This document shows, in pieces, positions 27,046 through 40,666 of a stretch of 64,000 bases of DNA (positions within the stretch are counted from its first letter, which is position 1; the number at the start of each line of letters is the position of its first letter). The position numbers were made by a program, and so were the translations under genes. This stretch comes from Lysobacter sp. (GTDB lineage Bacteria; Pseudomonadota; Gammaproteobacteria; Xanthomonadales; Xanthomonadaceae): NCBI GenBank assembly GCA_011526085.1, contig WYBC01000041.1, positions 1-64,000 on the forward strand, read 5' to 3'. The notes under the pieces were generated by a model. That model ran no database searches. It saw only the letters and a program-made list of their open reading frames with translations, and was not told the origin of the DNA.

Positions 27046-29412
27046 TCACCGTGGCGGCGGCGGCGCGATCACCGTGCGGTCGCCGTTGTGCTCCGGCGGC
27101 GACACGATCCCGGCCGCTTCCATCGCCTCGATCAGGCGCGCGGCGCGGTTGTAGCCGATCTTCAGCCGGCGCTGCACCCCGGAGATCGAGGCGCGGCGGC
27201 TTTCGGTGACGATCTTCACCGCTTCGTCGTACAGCGGGTCGCTTTCGTCGCCCGCGCCGCCGCCGGATTCGGGCAGGCCGGTCGGGCCGACCACTACGCC
27301 GTCGCCCATCGTCTGCACTTCTTCCAGCACGCCGGCGATGTAATCCGGTGCGCCACCGGTCTGCTTGAGGTTCTCGACGACGCGATGCACCTCGTCGTCG
27401 CTGACGAAAGCGCCGTGGACGCGTTCGGGCATCGCGGTGCCGGGCGGCAGATAAAGCATGTCGCCGTGACCGAGCAGCGTTTCCGCGCCCGACTGGTCGA
27501 GGATGGTGCGCGAGTCGATCTTCGAGCTGACCTGGAACGCGATGCGGGTCGGGATGTTGGCCTTGATCAGACCGGTGATCACGTCCACCGACGGCCGCTG
27601 GGTCGCGAGGATCAGGTGGATGCCGGCGGCGCGGGCCTTCTGCGCCAGCCGGGCGATGAGTTCCTCCACCTTCTTGCCGACGATCATCATCATGTCGGCG
27701 AATTCGTCGATGAAGATGACGATGAACGGCATCGGCTCCAGCGCCGGCGGCGCTTCCTGCAGATCCGGGTTCGGGCGGAACAGCGGGTCCAGCAGCGGCT
27801 GGCCGGCGTCCTGCGCGTCCTTCACCTTCTTGTTGAAGCCGGCGAGGTTGCGCACGCCGACCGCGCTCATCAGCTTGTAGCGCCGCTCCATCTCGGCCAC
27901 GCACCAGCGCAGGCCGTTCGCGGCTTCCTTCATGTCGGTCACGACCGGCGCCAGCAGGTGCGGGATGCCCTGGTAGACGCTGAGTTCCAGCATCTTCGGG
28001 TCGATCATCAGCATCCGCAGTTCCTTGGCGCTGGCCTTGTACAGCAGCGACAGCACCATCGCGTTGACCGCGACCGATTTGCCCGAACCGGTGGTGCCGG
28101 CGACCAGCAGATGCGGCATGCGCGCGAGGTCGGCCACCGTCGGCCGGCCGGCGATGTCCTTGCCCAGCGCCAGGGTCAGCGGGCTGGTGGACTTGTCGTA
28201 TTCCTTCGAACGCAGCAGTTCGCTGAGATAGATCATCTCGCGATGGGTGTTCGGGGTTTCCAGGCCGATCACCGACTTGCCCGGGATCACGTCGACCACG
28301 CGCACCGACTTCACGCTGAGGCCGCGGGCGATGTCCTTGTCGAGCGAGCTGATCGAACTGACCTTGATGCCGGGCGCCGGTTCGATCTCGAAACGGGTGA
28401 TGACCGGGCCGGGATAGGCGCCGACCACCTGGGCGTCGATGCGGAAATCCTTGAGCTTGAATTCGATCTGCCGCGACAGGGTTTCGAGCGTGCTCTCGTC
28501 GTAGCCCTTGGGCTGCGGCTTGGGGTCGTCGAGCAGCGACAGCGGCGGGATTCCGGAGCCGTCGGAGACATGGAACAGCGGGATCTGCTGCTCGCGTTTG
28601 GCGCGCTCGCTCTTCTCGACCACCGGCGCCGCCGGGGGTTCGATCTTCACCGGTTCGCGCTTGGCGCGCTTCTCGGTCTCGACCTTGCGCACTTCCTCGC
28701 GTTCCTCGCGCATGGCCCGGGCGGCCTGCCATTCGCTGGCCTGCTGGGTGCCCTTGCGCATGAACCGCGACAGCAGCGGCGGCAGTTTCATCGCCCAGAA
28801 GCCGATCCGGTCCATCACCGCCAGCCACGACAGGCCGGTGGCGAGGGTGACCGAGATCAGCAGCAGCGCGATCAGGAACAGGTTGCCGCCGACCATGCCG
28901 AAGCCGCGCAGCAGCGAATCGCCGACCAGCTTGCCGAGAATGCCGCCCGCGCCGGCCGAGAAACCGTCGACCGCGCCGATCTTCAGGCTCAGCAGGCCGG
29001 TGGCCGCGACCACGAAGCCGACGATGCCGACCAGACGCAGCGCCGGGCCGAGATCGGCATCGCCGTCGCCGTCCGCGTCCATTCCGAACAGCGCGATCCA
29101 GGCGATCGCGCCGAGGATCAGCGGCAACGCGAACGCAACGTAGCCGCAGAGATACAACAGCACGTCGGCCAGGAAAGCGCCCACGCGGCCGCCGGCGTTC
29201 TGCAGCGGCGCGGTGACGCTGCCCGAATGCGACCAGCCCGGATCGGAGGCGGAATAGGTGAAAAGACAGACCAGCAGGTAAAGCAGGAACGGCGCGATCA
29301 TGATCAGCGCGATGTCGCGCACCAGCCGCTGCCGGCCGGGACTCATCCGGGGCGACTCGGCCACGGGGGCGCGACGGGCCTTGCTGCTGCGTTCGGAAAG
29401 CTCGCGTGCCAC
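27046..29412 (-). CDS. ftsK: DNA translocase FtsK
   Basis: A 788-residue septal DNA pump that clears chromosomes from the division plane and activates XerCD. The first 190 residues hold four or five membrane segments, a charged linker follows (about 210-290, KREP/ERAKREQ-rich), then the motor with Walker A GTTGSGKS near 440 and Walker [14 protein letters not shown] near 565. The C-terminal gamma winged helix (about 720-780) reads [19 protein letters not shown]. It is shorter than E. coli FtsK because the linker is short, as in many relatives. It starts with GTG at 29412. Confidence 0.97.
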   Translation of the reverse strand: MARELSERSSKARRAPVAESPRMSPGRQRLVRDIALIMIAPFLLYLLVCLFTYSASDPGWSHSGSVTAPLQNAGGRVGAFLADVLLYLCGYVAFALPLILGAIAWIALFGMDADGDGDADLGPALRLVGIVGFVVAATGLLSLKIGAVDGFSAGAGGILGKLVGDSLLRGFGMVGGNLFLIALLLISVTLATGLSWLAVMDRIGFWAMKLPPLLSRFMRKGTQQASEWQAARAMREEREEVRKVETEKRAKREPVKIEPPAAPVVEKSERAKREQQIPLFHVSDGSGIPPLSLLDDPKPQPKGYDESTLETLSRQIEFKLKDFRIDAQVVGAYPGPVITRFEIEPAPGIKVSSISSLDKDIARGLSVKSVRVVDVIPGKSVIGLETPNTHREMIYLSELLRSKEYDKSTSPLTLALGKDIAGRPTVADLARMPHLLVAGTTGSGKSVAVNAMVLSLLYKASAKELRMLMIDPKMLELSVYQGIPHLLAPVVTDMKEAANGLRWCVAEMERRYKLMSAVGVRNLAGFNKKVKDAQDAGQPLLDPLFRPNPDLQEAPPALEPMPFIVIFIDEFADMMMIVGKKVEELIARLAQKARAAGIHLILATQRPSVDVITGLIKANIPTRIAFQVSSKIDSRTILDQSGAETLLGHGDMLYLPPGTAMPERVHGAFVSDDEVHRVVENLKQTGGAPDYIAGVLEEVQTMGDGVVVGPTGLPESGGGAGDESDPLYDEAVKIVTESRRASISGVQRRLKIGYNRAARLIEAMEAAGIVSPPEHNGDRTVIAPPPPR

Positions 29413-29467
29413 CGTGTCCGGACACCTGAAGAAGTTCGTCTAGGGAGCTGATCTTACAGGGATATCA

Positions 29468-29490
29468 GGGGCGGCACGAGATGCCGCCCC
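29468..29490. other. Perfect 9-bp stem hairpin between ftsK and rluF
   Basis: GGGGCGGCA-CGAGA-TGCCGCCCC forms a strong stem-loop in the 135-bp gap between the divergent ftsK and rluF genes, with no T-tract on either side. It would sit in one or both 5' leaders and could affect RNA stability; it is not a conventional terminator. Confidence 0.5.
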
Positions 29491-29516
29491 GGGATTTCGG
29501 GCCGTCTACAGGCTAG

Positions 29517-31415
<1,899 letters not shown>

Positions 31416-31418
31416 TCG

Positions 31419-31853
31419 ATGCTGCGGACCAGCGCGGATTTCGACGATATCGATCTGGCGCTGGTCCACGGATTCCTGTCCGGCGAGTCGTACTGGGCCG
31501 CGGACATTCCGATCGAGACGCTCGAACGCGCGCTGCGGCATTCGGTCTGCTGCAGCGGGCACCTCGACGGCATCGGGCAGGTCGCCTTCGCCCGCGCGGT
31601 GACCGATCAGGCCACCTTCGCCTATCTCGCCGACGTGTTCGTGCTGCCGCAGCATCGCGGCAAGGGTTTCGGCCGCGCCGTCGTGGAAGCGTTGATGGCC
31701 GATCCGCGCCTGCAGGGCCTGCGCCGCTGGCATCTGGTCACGCGCGACATGCAACGGCTGTACGCGGGAATCGGTTTCGAGCCGTTGACGCAGCCGGAGC
31801 GGCACATGCAGAGGCACGATCCGGACGTCTATCGACAGAAAGCGCGCGGATGA
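31419..31853 (+). CDS. GNAT-family N-acetyltransferase
   Basis: A 144-residue cytosolic acetyltransferase. The acetyl-CoA motif QHRGKGFGRAVVEAL (R/QxxGxG/A) lies near residue 79, and the C-terminal LYAGIGFEPL is typical of the fold. The substrate is unknown. It begins three bases after trxB and overlaps the next gene by four bases (ATGA), so it is part of the trxB-to-aat operon. Confidence 0.88.
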   Translation: MLRTSADFDDIDLALVHGFLSGESYWAADIPIETLERALRHSVCCSGHLDGIGQVAFARAVTDQATFAYLADVFVLPQHRGKGFGRAVVEALMADPRLQGLRRWHLVTRDMQRLYAGIGFEPLTQPERHMQRHDPDVYRQKARG

Positions 31854-32989
31854 CGATCCGGCGGTTGCCCGCGCTGAGCGACATCCCCGCCGCCGCCTGG
31901 GACGGGCTCCACGACGGCCGCAACCCTTTCGTCGCGCACGCCTTCCTGTCGGGCCTCGAAACCCACGGCTGCCTGCGCGAACACTGGGGGTGGACACCGC
32001 ATCACCTCACGCTGTGGGACGGCGATGCGCTGATCGCCGCGGCGCCCGGCTACATGAAGCACAATTCGCACGGCGAGTTCGTGTTCGACCATGCCTGGGC
32101 CCGCGCCCATGCCCATTACGGCCACGATTACTACCCGAAGTGGTTGTGCGCGGTGCCTTACTCGCCCGTCACCGGTCCACGATTGCTGGCGCGGGATTCC
32201 GACGCACGGCGGCGGTTGATCGATGCCATCGCGAACCACGTACCGGAGATCGGCGCCTCGTCCGCGCACGTGAATTTCCTCGATGCCGCGGACGACGCCG
32301 CGTTCGCGGACGCGCCCGGCTGGCTGCAGCGCATCGATGTGCAGTACCACTGGCGCAACGACGCCGGTTGGCGCGACTTCGCGGATTTCCTCGCCGCGAT
32401 GGACCACAAGCACCGCAAGAACATCCGCCAGGAGCGCGCGAAGGTCGCCCGGGCCGGCACGGACTTCCGCATCGTCCACGGCGATGAGGCGAGCGAAGCC
32501 GATCTCGTCGCCATGCATGGCTTCTACCTGCAGACCTTCGTCGACTACGGCAATTCTCCGGCGCTGACCCTCGATTTCCTGAAACACCTCGCGCGCGCGA
32601 TGCCGCGACAACTGGTGCTGATCCTCGCCGATCGTGCGGGCGAGACCATCGCCGGGGCGCTGTGCCTGCGCGGCGGAGACACGCTGTACGGTCGCTACTG
32701 GGGCGCCTCGCAGGTCCTGCCCGGTCTGCATTTCGAGACCTGCTATTACCAGGGCATCGACTACTGCCTGCGCGAAGGATTGACCCGTTTCGAGCCCGGC
32801 GCACAGGGCGAGCACAAGATCGATCGCGGTTTCCTGCCCGCCTTCGTGCGAAGCCGGCACTGGCTCGCCGAACCGGCATTCGCCCGTGCACTGGCATCGT
32901 GGTGCGAGGAAGAAGCGGTCGCGGTGCGTCGCTACGCGGCCCAGCTCGCGGCGCATTCCCCGTTCCGTGCGGAGGCATCGCCGCCGTGA
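31850..32989 (+). CDS. DUF482/COG3146 GNAT-fold protein (peptidoglycan-biosynthesis-like)
   Basis: A 379-residue protein of the DUF482 family, a double GNAT fold related to FemAB-type aminoacyl transferases. Characteristic stretches include NPFVAHAFLSGLETHG near the start, the central MDHKHRKNIRQERAKV near 186 and GCxGAQGEHK-like EPGAQGEHKIDRGF near the C-terminus. Family members are annotated as peptidogalycan biosynthesis proteins, but the reaction is not established. It is coupled at both ends (ATGA with the GNAT gene, GTGA with aat); proximity to aat fits an aminoacyl- or acyl-transfer theme, which is only inference. Confidence 0.85.
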   Translation: MTIRRLPALSDIPAAAWDGLHDGRNPFVAHAFLSGLETHGCLREHWGWTPHHLTLWDGDALIAAAPGYMKHNSHGEFVFDHAWARAHAHYGHDYYPKWLCAVPYSPVTGPRLLARDSDARRRLIDAIANHVPEIGASSAHVNFLDAADDAAFADAPGWLQRIDVQYHWRNDAGWRDFADFLAAMDHKHRKNIRQERAKVARAGTDFRIVHGDEASEADLVAMHGFYLQTFVDYGNSPALTLDFLKHLARAMPRQLVLILADRAGETIAGALCLRGGDTLYGRYWGASQVLPGLHFETCYYQGIDYCLREGLTRFEPGAQGEHKIDRGFLPAFVRSRHWLAEPAFARALASWCEEEAVAVRRYAAQLAAHSPFRAEASPP

Positions 32990-33738
32990 GCCTGCGCCTG
33001 CCGTGGCTCTCGTCCGATCCGACCGCCCCCTTCCCGCCGCCGCACACGGCCCTGCGCGACCCCGACGGTCTGCTGGCCGCCGGCGGCGATCTGCACCCGC
33101 TGCGCCTGCTCAACGCGTATCGCCAGGGCATCTTTCCCTGGTTCTCCGAGGGCGAACCGATCCTCTGGTGGTCGCCGGACCCGCGCACGGTGTTCCGCAC
33201 CGACGGCGTACGCCTGTCGCGTCGCGACCTGCGCTTCCTCCGCGGCGCCGGTTGGATCGCCCGCGCCGATACCGCCTTCGCCGCGGTCGTCGAGGCCTGC
33301 GCCTCCGCATCGCGTCCGGGACAGTCGGGCACCTGGATCACCCGCGACATGCAGGCCGCTTATCGCGTCCTGCACCGGCTGGGTCACGCCCACAGCATCG
33401 AAGTCTTCGAGGGAGCGCGCCTGGTCGGCGGCATCTACGGCGTGGCGCTCGGGCGGATGTTCTTCGGCGAAAGCATGGTCAGCCTGGAAAGCGGCGGCTC
33501 CAAGGCGGCGCTGGCGGCGCTGGCCTGGCGCCTGCATGACTGGGGCTGGCCGCTGATCGACGCCCAGGTCGAGAACGACCACCTGCTGCGGATGGGCGCC
33601 GAATCCTGGCCGCGGAGCCGCTTCCTCGCGGCGATCGCGCCCCTGGTCGACGCATCCGAGGCGGGGGAATCCGGCAGCCCGGGGCCATGGACCGCGGCAT
33701 TCGGCGACCTGCCGGTATCGCGGATCGCGGGCCGATAA
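32986..33738 (+). CDS. aat: Leucyl/phenylalanyl-tRNA--protein transferase
   Basis: A 250-residue enzyme that adds Leu or Phe to N-terminal Arg/Lys of proteins, marking them for ClpS-ClpAP degradation. Family signatures are present: DGLLAAGGDLHPLRLLNAYRQGIFPWF, WWSPDPRTVF, GQSGTWIT and MFFGESMVSLESGGSK. It starts with GTG at 32986, overlapping the previous stop (GTGA). aat, infA, clpA and clpS lie within 4 kb here, so the whole N-end-rule branch is nearly contiguous. Confidence 0.96.
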   Translation: MSLRLPWLSSDPTAPFPPPHTALRDPDGLLAAGGDLHPLRLLNAYRQGIFPWFSEGEPILWWSPDPRTVFRTDGVRLSRRDLRFLRGAGWIARADTAFAAVVEACASASRPGQSGTWITRDMQAAYRVLHRLGHAHSIEVFEGARLVGGIYGVALGRMFFGESMVSLESGGSKAALAALAWRLHDWGWPLIDAQVENDHLLRMGAESWPRSRFLAAIAPLVDASEAGESGSPGPWTAAFGDLPVSRIAGR

Positions 33739-33746
33739 CGATTTTT

Positions 33747-33775
33747 TTGCGATTAATGCCCGGGCGTGGCAGAAT
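33747..33775 (+). promoter_or_regulatory. Probable sigma70 promoter of infA
   Basis: TTGCGA (33747-33752), a 17-bp spacer and CAGAAT (33770-33775) lie about 50 bp before the infA start, right after a run of seven T. A short GGGCC/GGCCC hairpin falls in the predicted leader. Confidence 0.55.
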
Positions 33776-33825
33776 GCGCGGCTTCGTCGGGCCATCGGCC
33801 CGGCTTTCACGGCAGCCCAGGACGC

Positions 33826-34044
33826 ATGGCGAAAGACGACGTCATCGAATTTGAAGGTACGGTCTCCGAAACGCTCCCGAACACCATGTTCCGGGTGAAG
33901 CTGGAGAACGGCCACGAGATCATCGCCCACATCTCCGGGCGCATGCGGAAGAATTACATCCGCATCCTCACCGGGGACAAGGTCAAGGTCGAAATGACCC
34001 CATATGACCTGACCAAGGGGCGCATCACCTATCGCATGAAGTGA
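33826..34044 (+). CDS. infA: Translation initiation factor IF-1
   Basis: A 72-residue S1/OB-fold factor that occupies the ribosomal A site during initiation. The sequence matches the family throughout, for example [34 protein letters not shown] and [17 protein letters not shown]. The ATG at 33826 follows CCCAGGACGC. It is an independent unit with its own promoter and terminator. Confidence 0.98.
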   Translation: MAKDDVIEFEGTVSETLPNTMFRVKLENGHEIIAHISGRMRKNYIRILTGDKVKVEMTPYDLTKGRITYRMK

Positions 34045-34064
34045 TTCGCGCAAGTAATTGAAAG

Positions 34065-34093
34065 AAAAGGCGGCCATCGGCCGCCTTTTCTGT
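34065..34093. terminator. Bidirectional rho-independent terminator, infA/clpA
   Basis: AAAAGGCGGCC-ATC-GGCCGCCTTTT (34065-34089) is a perfect 11-bp stem with a 3-base loop and T-tracts in both directions, placed between the convergent infA and clpA stops. Confidence 0.92.
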
Positions 34094-34128
34094 TTGCGGG
34101 GAAATCCTCGCCCGAACGGGCGACGGTC

Positions 34129-36411
<2,283 letters not shown>

Positions 36412-36764
36412 GGTCGCTGCCGCCCTCCGAAGAAGTTATGCCGATGGAGGCCAAGTCTGCCGCGCTGCGTCATCGCGCCGACCTGCCGGGCCCGGTATCC
36501 GCACGACATGGGTTCGCCCACGCCGCCATGGAATACCGGAGTTTTGGAACACTCCGTCGTGAACATCGCGTCCTGCCGGTTCCGTCGCCCGCATGCGCAA
36601 CGCGACCGCCCGTACGACATGACAATGCGCTCATCGCACGGTCGGATGCAAGCCGACGACGGGGATTGCACGATGCAGGATGGACGAAACGACGAATGGA
36701 TCGACGCAAGATCCGGGCCATGGCCCGGTCGCGGCGCATCCGCAGGTTGGTCAGTGGGGGCGGA
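36412..36764. other. 353-bp gap between clpS and clpA with a 16-bp palindrome
   Basis: No gene is supported. CCGGGCCATGGCCCGG (36713-36728), 37 bases past the clpS stop, is a perfect palindrome that could form a hairpin but lacks a T-tract. A weaker dyad GGAGT...ACTCC lies near 36538. The length implies that clpA has its own promoter rather than simple co-transcription with clpS. Confidence 0.5.
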
Positions 36765-37085
36765 TCAGGCCTTTTCCATGGTGCACAACAGCGGATGCTG
36801 GTTCATCCGTGCGTATTCGTTCACCTGGGCGACCTTCGATTCGGCGATCTCGCGGGTGAAGACACCGCACACCCCGCGGCCGCGGGTATGGACATGCAGC
36901 ATGACCTGGGTGGCCTTCTCGAGGTTCATGCTGAAAAAGCGCGTCAGCACCTCGACCACGAAGTCCATCGGCGTGTAGTCGTCGTTCAACAGCATGACGG
37001 CGTACAGGGGCGGTCGCGCCAGCTCCGGCTTGCTGGTCTCGACGGCGACGCCGTGCTCGTGATCGTGTTCGCGGTGGTTGGCCAT
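36765..37085 (-). CDS. clpS: ClpAP adaptor ClpS
   Basis: A 106-residue adaptor that delivers N-degron substrates to ClpAP. The core matches the family: [23 protein letters not shown], the substrate-pocket region, then [19 protein letters not shown] and the C-terminal HPLLCTMEK. The N-terminus is His-rich (HREHDHEHG). The ATG at 37085 gives a protein of usual length. Confidence 0.96.
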   Translation of the reverse strand: MANHREHDHEHGVAVETSKPELARPPLYAVMLLNDDYTPMDFVVEVLTRFFSMNLEKATQVMLHVHTRGRGVCGVFTREIAESKVAQVNEYARMNQHPLLCTMEKA

Positions 37086-37176
37086 CCCCGAATTATACGG
37101 GGCCGACTCCGCCGCTGCCCGGGGCGGCGGCGCAACGCCGCGTCCCGACCCCGCATCGGGACGCGGCATGCAAACC

Positions 37177-37581
37177 TCAGTTCCAGCCGCCATTGACCTG
37201 GAGGCAGCCCGGGGTGCCGACCGTCGAGCAGACGTGGCGCAGGCGATCGGCGATCTCGCCGTTCCAGCAGATCACCCGCAGGCCGACCACACGGTCGGCG
37301 CGATCGGGAAAGGTGTGGCTGACCAGCGGACTTCCGGTGAACAGGGTCGACCCGTCGTCGAAGTCCCAGAAGTACTTCCAGACGTACGACCCCGGGCAGG
37401 CGGACGGGCTGGAGGCCGGTCGCCGGGCGTCGAAGCTGCAGGCGTACTGGGTGAAGCCCGCGTTCCATTGGCACAGTCCCTCGAAATTCGCGGTGGCCGC
37501 GGCCTGTACCTCGGCGACCGCACCCAGCGCGAGCGCGATGCCGAGGGTCGACGACAGCGCGTGCATACCGATGTTCTTCAT
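37177..37581 (-). CDS. Small secreted PKD-domain protein
   Basis: A 134-residue exported protein. A signal peptide ([19 protein letters not shown]) is followed by a single PKD-like immunoglobulin fold with the signatures [14 protein letters not shown] and VSHTF. Six cysteines in the mature part (for example [14 protein letters not shown] and [11 protein letters not shown]) suggest disulfide bonds. Family members are usually extracellular appendages of enzymes, but here the domain stands alone. Start at 37581 is chosen because it begins the signal peptide. No partner gene is evident. Confidence 0.72.
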   Translation of the reverse strand: MKNIGMHALSSTLGIALALGAVAEVQAAATANFEGLCQWNAGFTQYACSFDARRPASSPSACPGSYVWKYFWDFDDGSTLFTGSPLVSHTFPDRADRVVGLRVICWNGEIADRLRHVCSTVGTPGCLQVNGGWN

Positions 37582-37856
37582 GGCGGAACTCCTCGTTGAT
37601 GTCCAGACGGTCATCCGTCGCCCCTCCGGGAAACGGTCCTGCGGATCCCCCGCTAGGGACCCTAGGCGCCGGCGTTGCATCGAGGAAGGTCAGCGGGCGG
37701 CCGGGCAATGCCGGCATGCCGATCCGGCGGGATCGGCATGCCGCGTCGCGGCGTGCGCGTGCCTGCGACGTTCAGACCGTGGACGGCGGTCCGCTCTCCG
37801 GAACACAATGGACCTACAGACGGCCATTTCGGCCGTCCACTCCGGGGGAGTCGCTC

Positions 37857-38345
37857 ATGCCGTCGTTCGTCCGTACCACGCTGTCCGCTTCCATGCTGCT
37901 CATCGCCGCCGTCGCCTTCGCTCCCGCCGCGCAGGCGGAGGACGCTTCGGTCAAGTCCCGTCTTGATAGCCAGGGCATCAAGTACGAAGTCGATCAGGAC
38001 GGCGATTTCAAGGTCACCTACAACTATTCCAAGGAAGGCCGCACCCAGTTGGTCTTCGTGGGCGGCAAGACCGAGTCGGTCGCCGGCTTCACCATCCGCG
38101 AAGTCTTCTCTCCCGCCGCCCGGGTGGAAAAGGACGGCATCAACGGCGCCAAGGCGCTGGAACTGCTCGCCGAGAGCCGCAAGAACAAGTTCGGCAGCTG
38201 GGAAATCGGCGGCGACGTGCTGTATTTCGTGATCAAGCTGCCCGACAACGTCAGTGCCAAGCAACTCGAAGCCGCCATGGACATCGCCGCCGAAACCGCC
38301 GACGACATGGAAATCGAGTTCAGCGGCGACCGCGACGATCTGTGA
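37857..38345 (+). CDS. Periplasmic YbjN-like protein
   Basis: A 162-residue protein with a clear signal peptide (MLLIAAVAFAPAAQA-E) and a small alpha/beta domain (VKSRLDSQGIKYEVDQDGDFKV...RTQLVFVGG) that resembles the YbjN fold related to type III secretion chaperones. No catalytic residues are evident. The function is unknown; the domain call is moderate. The ATG at 37857 follows GGGGGAG. Confidence 0.7.
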   Translation: MPSFVRTTLSASMLLIAAVAFAPAAQAEDASVKSRLDSQGIKYEVDQDGDFKVTYNYSKEGRTQLVFVGGKTESVAGFTIREVFSPAARVEKDGINGAKALELLAESRKNKFGSWEIGGDVLYFVIKLPDNVSAKQLEAAMDIAAETADDMEIEFSGDRDDL

Positions 38346-38406
38346 TCCGGACGCGCATGATCCAGACCTGCATGCTCCAGACGCAGATGATTCCGGCGCG
38401 AATCGC

Positions 38407-38871
38407 ATGAGTTACCGCGAAGGCCGTTTCTGGCAACCGGACGTCACCGTGGCCACGGTCGTGGTCGCCGACGGCCGGCTGCTCTGCGTCGAGGAACGCG
38501 TCAACGGCCGGCTGGTGCTGAACCAGCCGGCCGGTCACCTGGAACCCGACGAAAGCCTGGCCGATGCCGCCCTGCGCGAGACCCGCGAGGAGACCGGCTG
38601 GGACGTGCGCCTCACCGCGTTTCTCGGGGCCTATCAGTGGAAGGCGCCGGAAACCGACCGGCACTACCTGCGTTTCGCCTTCGCCGCGGAGCCGGAGCGC
38701 CACGACCCCGCGCGAGCGCTGGACGAGGGCATCGTCCAGGCGCTCTGGCTCAGCCCGCAGGAACTGCTCGATGCGCGCGACCGCCATCGCAGCCCGCTGG
38801 TCTGGCAGGTGGTCGCGGACCATCTCGCCGGGCACCGCTCGCCGCTGACCCTGCTTCAGCATCTGACCTGA
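38407..38871 (+). CDS. nudJ: Nudix hydrolase NudJ-type
   Basis: A 154-residue Nudix pyrophosphatase. The complete Nudix box (Gx5Ex7REUxEExGU) reads [23 protein letters not shown], spanning roughly residues 46-68, and the fold around it is intact. In E. coli NudJ hydrolyses nucleoside and HMP pyrophosphates, and nudJ-mnmA-hflD is a conserved order that is also seen here. It ends 16 bp before mnmA. Confidence 0.93.
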   Translation: MSYREGRFWQPDVTVATVVVADGRLLCVEERVNGRLVLNQPAGHLEPDESLADAALRETREETGWDVRLTAFLGAYQWKAPETDRHYLRFAFAAEPERHDPARALDEGIVQALWLSPQELLDARDRHRSPLVWQVVADHLAGHRSPLTLLQHLT

Positions 38872-38887
38872 CGCTGCGGTCTCTGTC

Positions 38888-40021
38888 GTGAGCGCTCCCC
38901 GCATCATCGTCGGCATGTCCGGCGGCGTCGATTCCTCGGTCGCCGCCCTGCTGCTGCGCGACCAGGCGCTGGCCGACCCCGCTCGATCCGTCGCCGGATT
39001 GTTCATGACCAACTGGGCCGACGACGGCAGCGGCGACTGCCGCGCCGAAGACGACCGCCGCGATGCGGTCGCGGTTTGCGGCCGGCTGGGGATCCCGATC
39101 CATTTCCGCGATTTCTCGAAGGAATACTGGGCGGGCGTGTTCGAACACTTCCTCGCCGAGTACGCCGCGGGGCGCACGCCGAATCCGGACGTGCTGTGCA
39201 ACCGCGAGATCAAGTTCAAGCATTTCCTCGACGCGGCCCGCGAACTGGGCGCCGACTTCATCGCCACCGGGCATTACGCCCGGGTCCGCGAACGCGATGG
39301 CGTCTGGCAACTGCTGCGCGCCGCCGACCGCAACAAGGACCAGAGCTATTTCCTGCATCAGCTCGGTCAGACGCAACTGGCGGCGACGTTGTTCCCGCTG
39401 GGCGACCTGATCAAGCCGGACGTGCGGCGGATGGCGGCCGAAGCCGGCCTGCCGACCGCGGCGAAGAAGGATTCGACCGGCATCTGCTTCATCGGCGAAC
39501 GGGATTTCCGCGAGTTCCTGTCGCAGTACCTGCCCGCGAAACCCGGTCCGATGGTCACGCCCGACGGCCGCCGCGTCGGCGAGCACCCGGGCGTGTTCTA
39601 TTTCACCCTCGGCCAGCGCGAAGGGCTGCACATCGGCGGCGTCCGCGGCTTCGCGGCCGCGCCGTGGTTCGTGGTCGGCAAGCGCGTGGCGGACAACACC
39701 CTGATCGTCGATCAGGGCTCGGATTCGTCGTACCTGTTCTCGAATCGACTGTGGAGCGAGCGCGCGCACTGGATCGCGGGCACGCCGCCGGCAGCGCGCT
39801 TCGCCTGCAGCGCGCAGACCCGCTATCGCCAGCAGGACGAGGCCTGCGAGGTCGAAGTGCGCGACGACGGCACGCTGTCGGTGGTCTTCGAACGACCGCA
39901 GCGGGCGGTCACGCCGGGACAATCGCTGGTGCTGTACGACAACGAGGTTTGCCTCGGCGGCGCGGTGATCGCCGCCACCGACGCGCCGCTGGAACGCGAC
40001 ACCGTCGCGACGAAGACCTGA
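38888..40021 (+). CDS. mnmA: tRNA-specific 2-thiouridylase MnmA
   Basis: A 377-residue enzyme making 2-thiouridine at the wobble position of Lys, Glu and Gln tRNAs. The PP-loop [12 protein letters not shown] is at residues 10-21 and the two catalytic cysteines lie in [12 protein letters not shown] and [13 protein letters not shown]. The C-terminal barrel is present. It starts with GTG at 38888 between nudJ and hflD. Confidence 0.97.
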   Translation: MSAPRIIVGMSGGVDSSVAALLLRDQALADPARSVAGLFMTNWADDGSGDCRAEDDRRDAVAVCGRLGIPIHFRDFSKEYWAGVFEHFLAEYAAGRTPNPDVLCNREIKFKHFLDAARELGADFIATGHYARVRERDGVWQLLRAADRNKDQSYFLHQLGQTQLAATLFPLGDLIKPDVRRMAAEAGLPTAAKKDSTGICFIGERDFREFLSQYLPAKPGPMVTPDGRRVGEHPGVFYFTLGQREGLHIGGVRGFAAAPWFVVGKRVADNTLIVDQGSDSSYLFSNRLWSERAHWIAGTPPAARFACSAQTRYRQQDEACEVEVRDDGTLSVVFERPQRAVTPGQSLVLYDNEVCLGGAVIAATDAPLERDTVATKT

Positions 40022-40052
40022 CCGCGCGCCGCATCCCCGCTATGCTGTGCGC

Positions 40053-40664
40053 ATGACGATGGATTTCCGTTCCCGGGTACTCGCCCTCGCCGGCCTGCTG
40101 CAGGCGCTCAAACTCGTCCGCCAGATCGCCGACACCGGCCACGCCGATGCCGCCGCCGAGCGCATCGCGCTGGACAGCGTGTTCCGGATCGATGCCGATT
40201 CGGTGGATGCGGTCTACGGCGGCGGCGCTTCGGTCCGCGGCGGCCTGCTGCTGCTCCGCGACTACCTCGGCGCCGTCCGCGGCGACGACGCCCTGCCGAA
40301 ACTCGCGAAGGCGATCCTGGAGATCGAACGCCGTTTCGTCGCCGACGAAGGCATGACCGAACACGTCCTGGAGGGCATCCGCACCCTAGGCGGCATCGCC
40401 GAACGCCAGGGCAGCATCCATCCGGAAGCGATCTCGCGCCTGGGCCAGCTCTACGCCGACACCATCAGTCACCTTCGTCCGAAGGTCATCGTCCAGGGCA
40501 ACCCGCATTACCTGCAGCAGCCCGAGGTCGTCGCCGAGATCCGCGCCCTGCTCCTCGCCGCGCTCCGCTCCGCGGTGCTCTGGCGCCAGATGGGCGGCTC
40601 GCTCTGGGATTTCGTGTTCAGTCGCCGGCAGATGGTGGCCGCGATCGACGCGCATCTGATGTGA
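40053..40664 (+). CDS. hflD: High-frequency lysogenisation protein HflD
   Basis: A 203-residue helical protein associated with the inner membrane, conserved next to mnmA. Family stretches include LAGLLQALKLVRQIADTG, GASVRGGLLLLRDYL and the C-terminal [16 protein letters not shown]. Besides its classical effect on lambda CII, its cell role is unclear. ATG at 40053 is chosen; GTG at 40047 and ATG at 40059 are in-frame alternatives. Its last 98 bases are duplicated at 42127-42224 (see pseudogene). Confidence 0.93.
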   Translation: MTMDFRSRVLALAGLLQALKLVRQIADTGHADAAAERIALDSVFRIDADSVDAVYGGGASVRGGLLLLRDYLGAVRGDDALPKLAKAILEIERRFVADEGMTEHVLEGIRTLGGIAERQGSIHPEAISRLGQLYADTISHLRPKVIVQGNPHYLQQPEVVAEIRALLLAALRSAVLWRQMGGSLWDFVFSRRQMVAAIDAHLM

Positions 40665-40666
40665 CG

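Noticed and set aside
29468-29490. Terminator between ftsK and rluF
   Set aside because: The genes diverge, so no transcript ends there, and the perfect stem lacks a T-tract.
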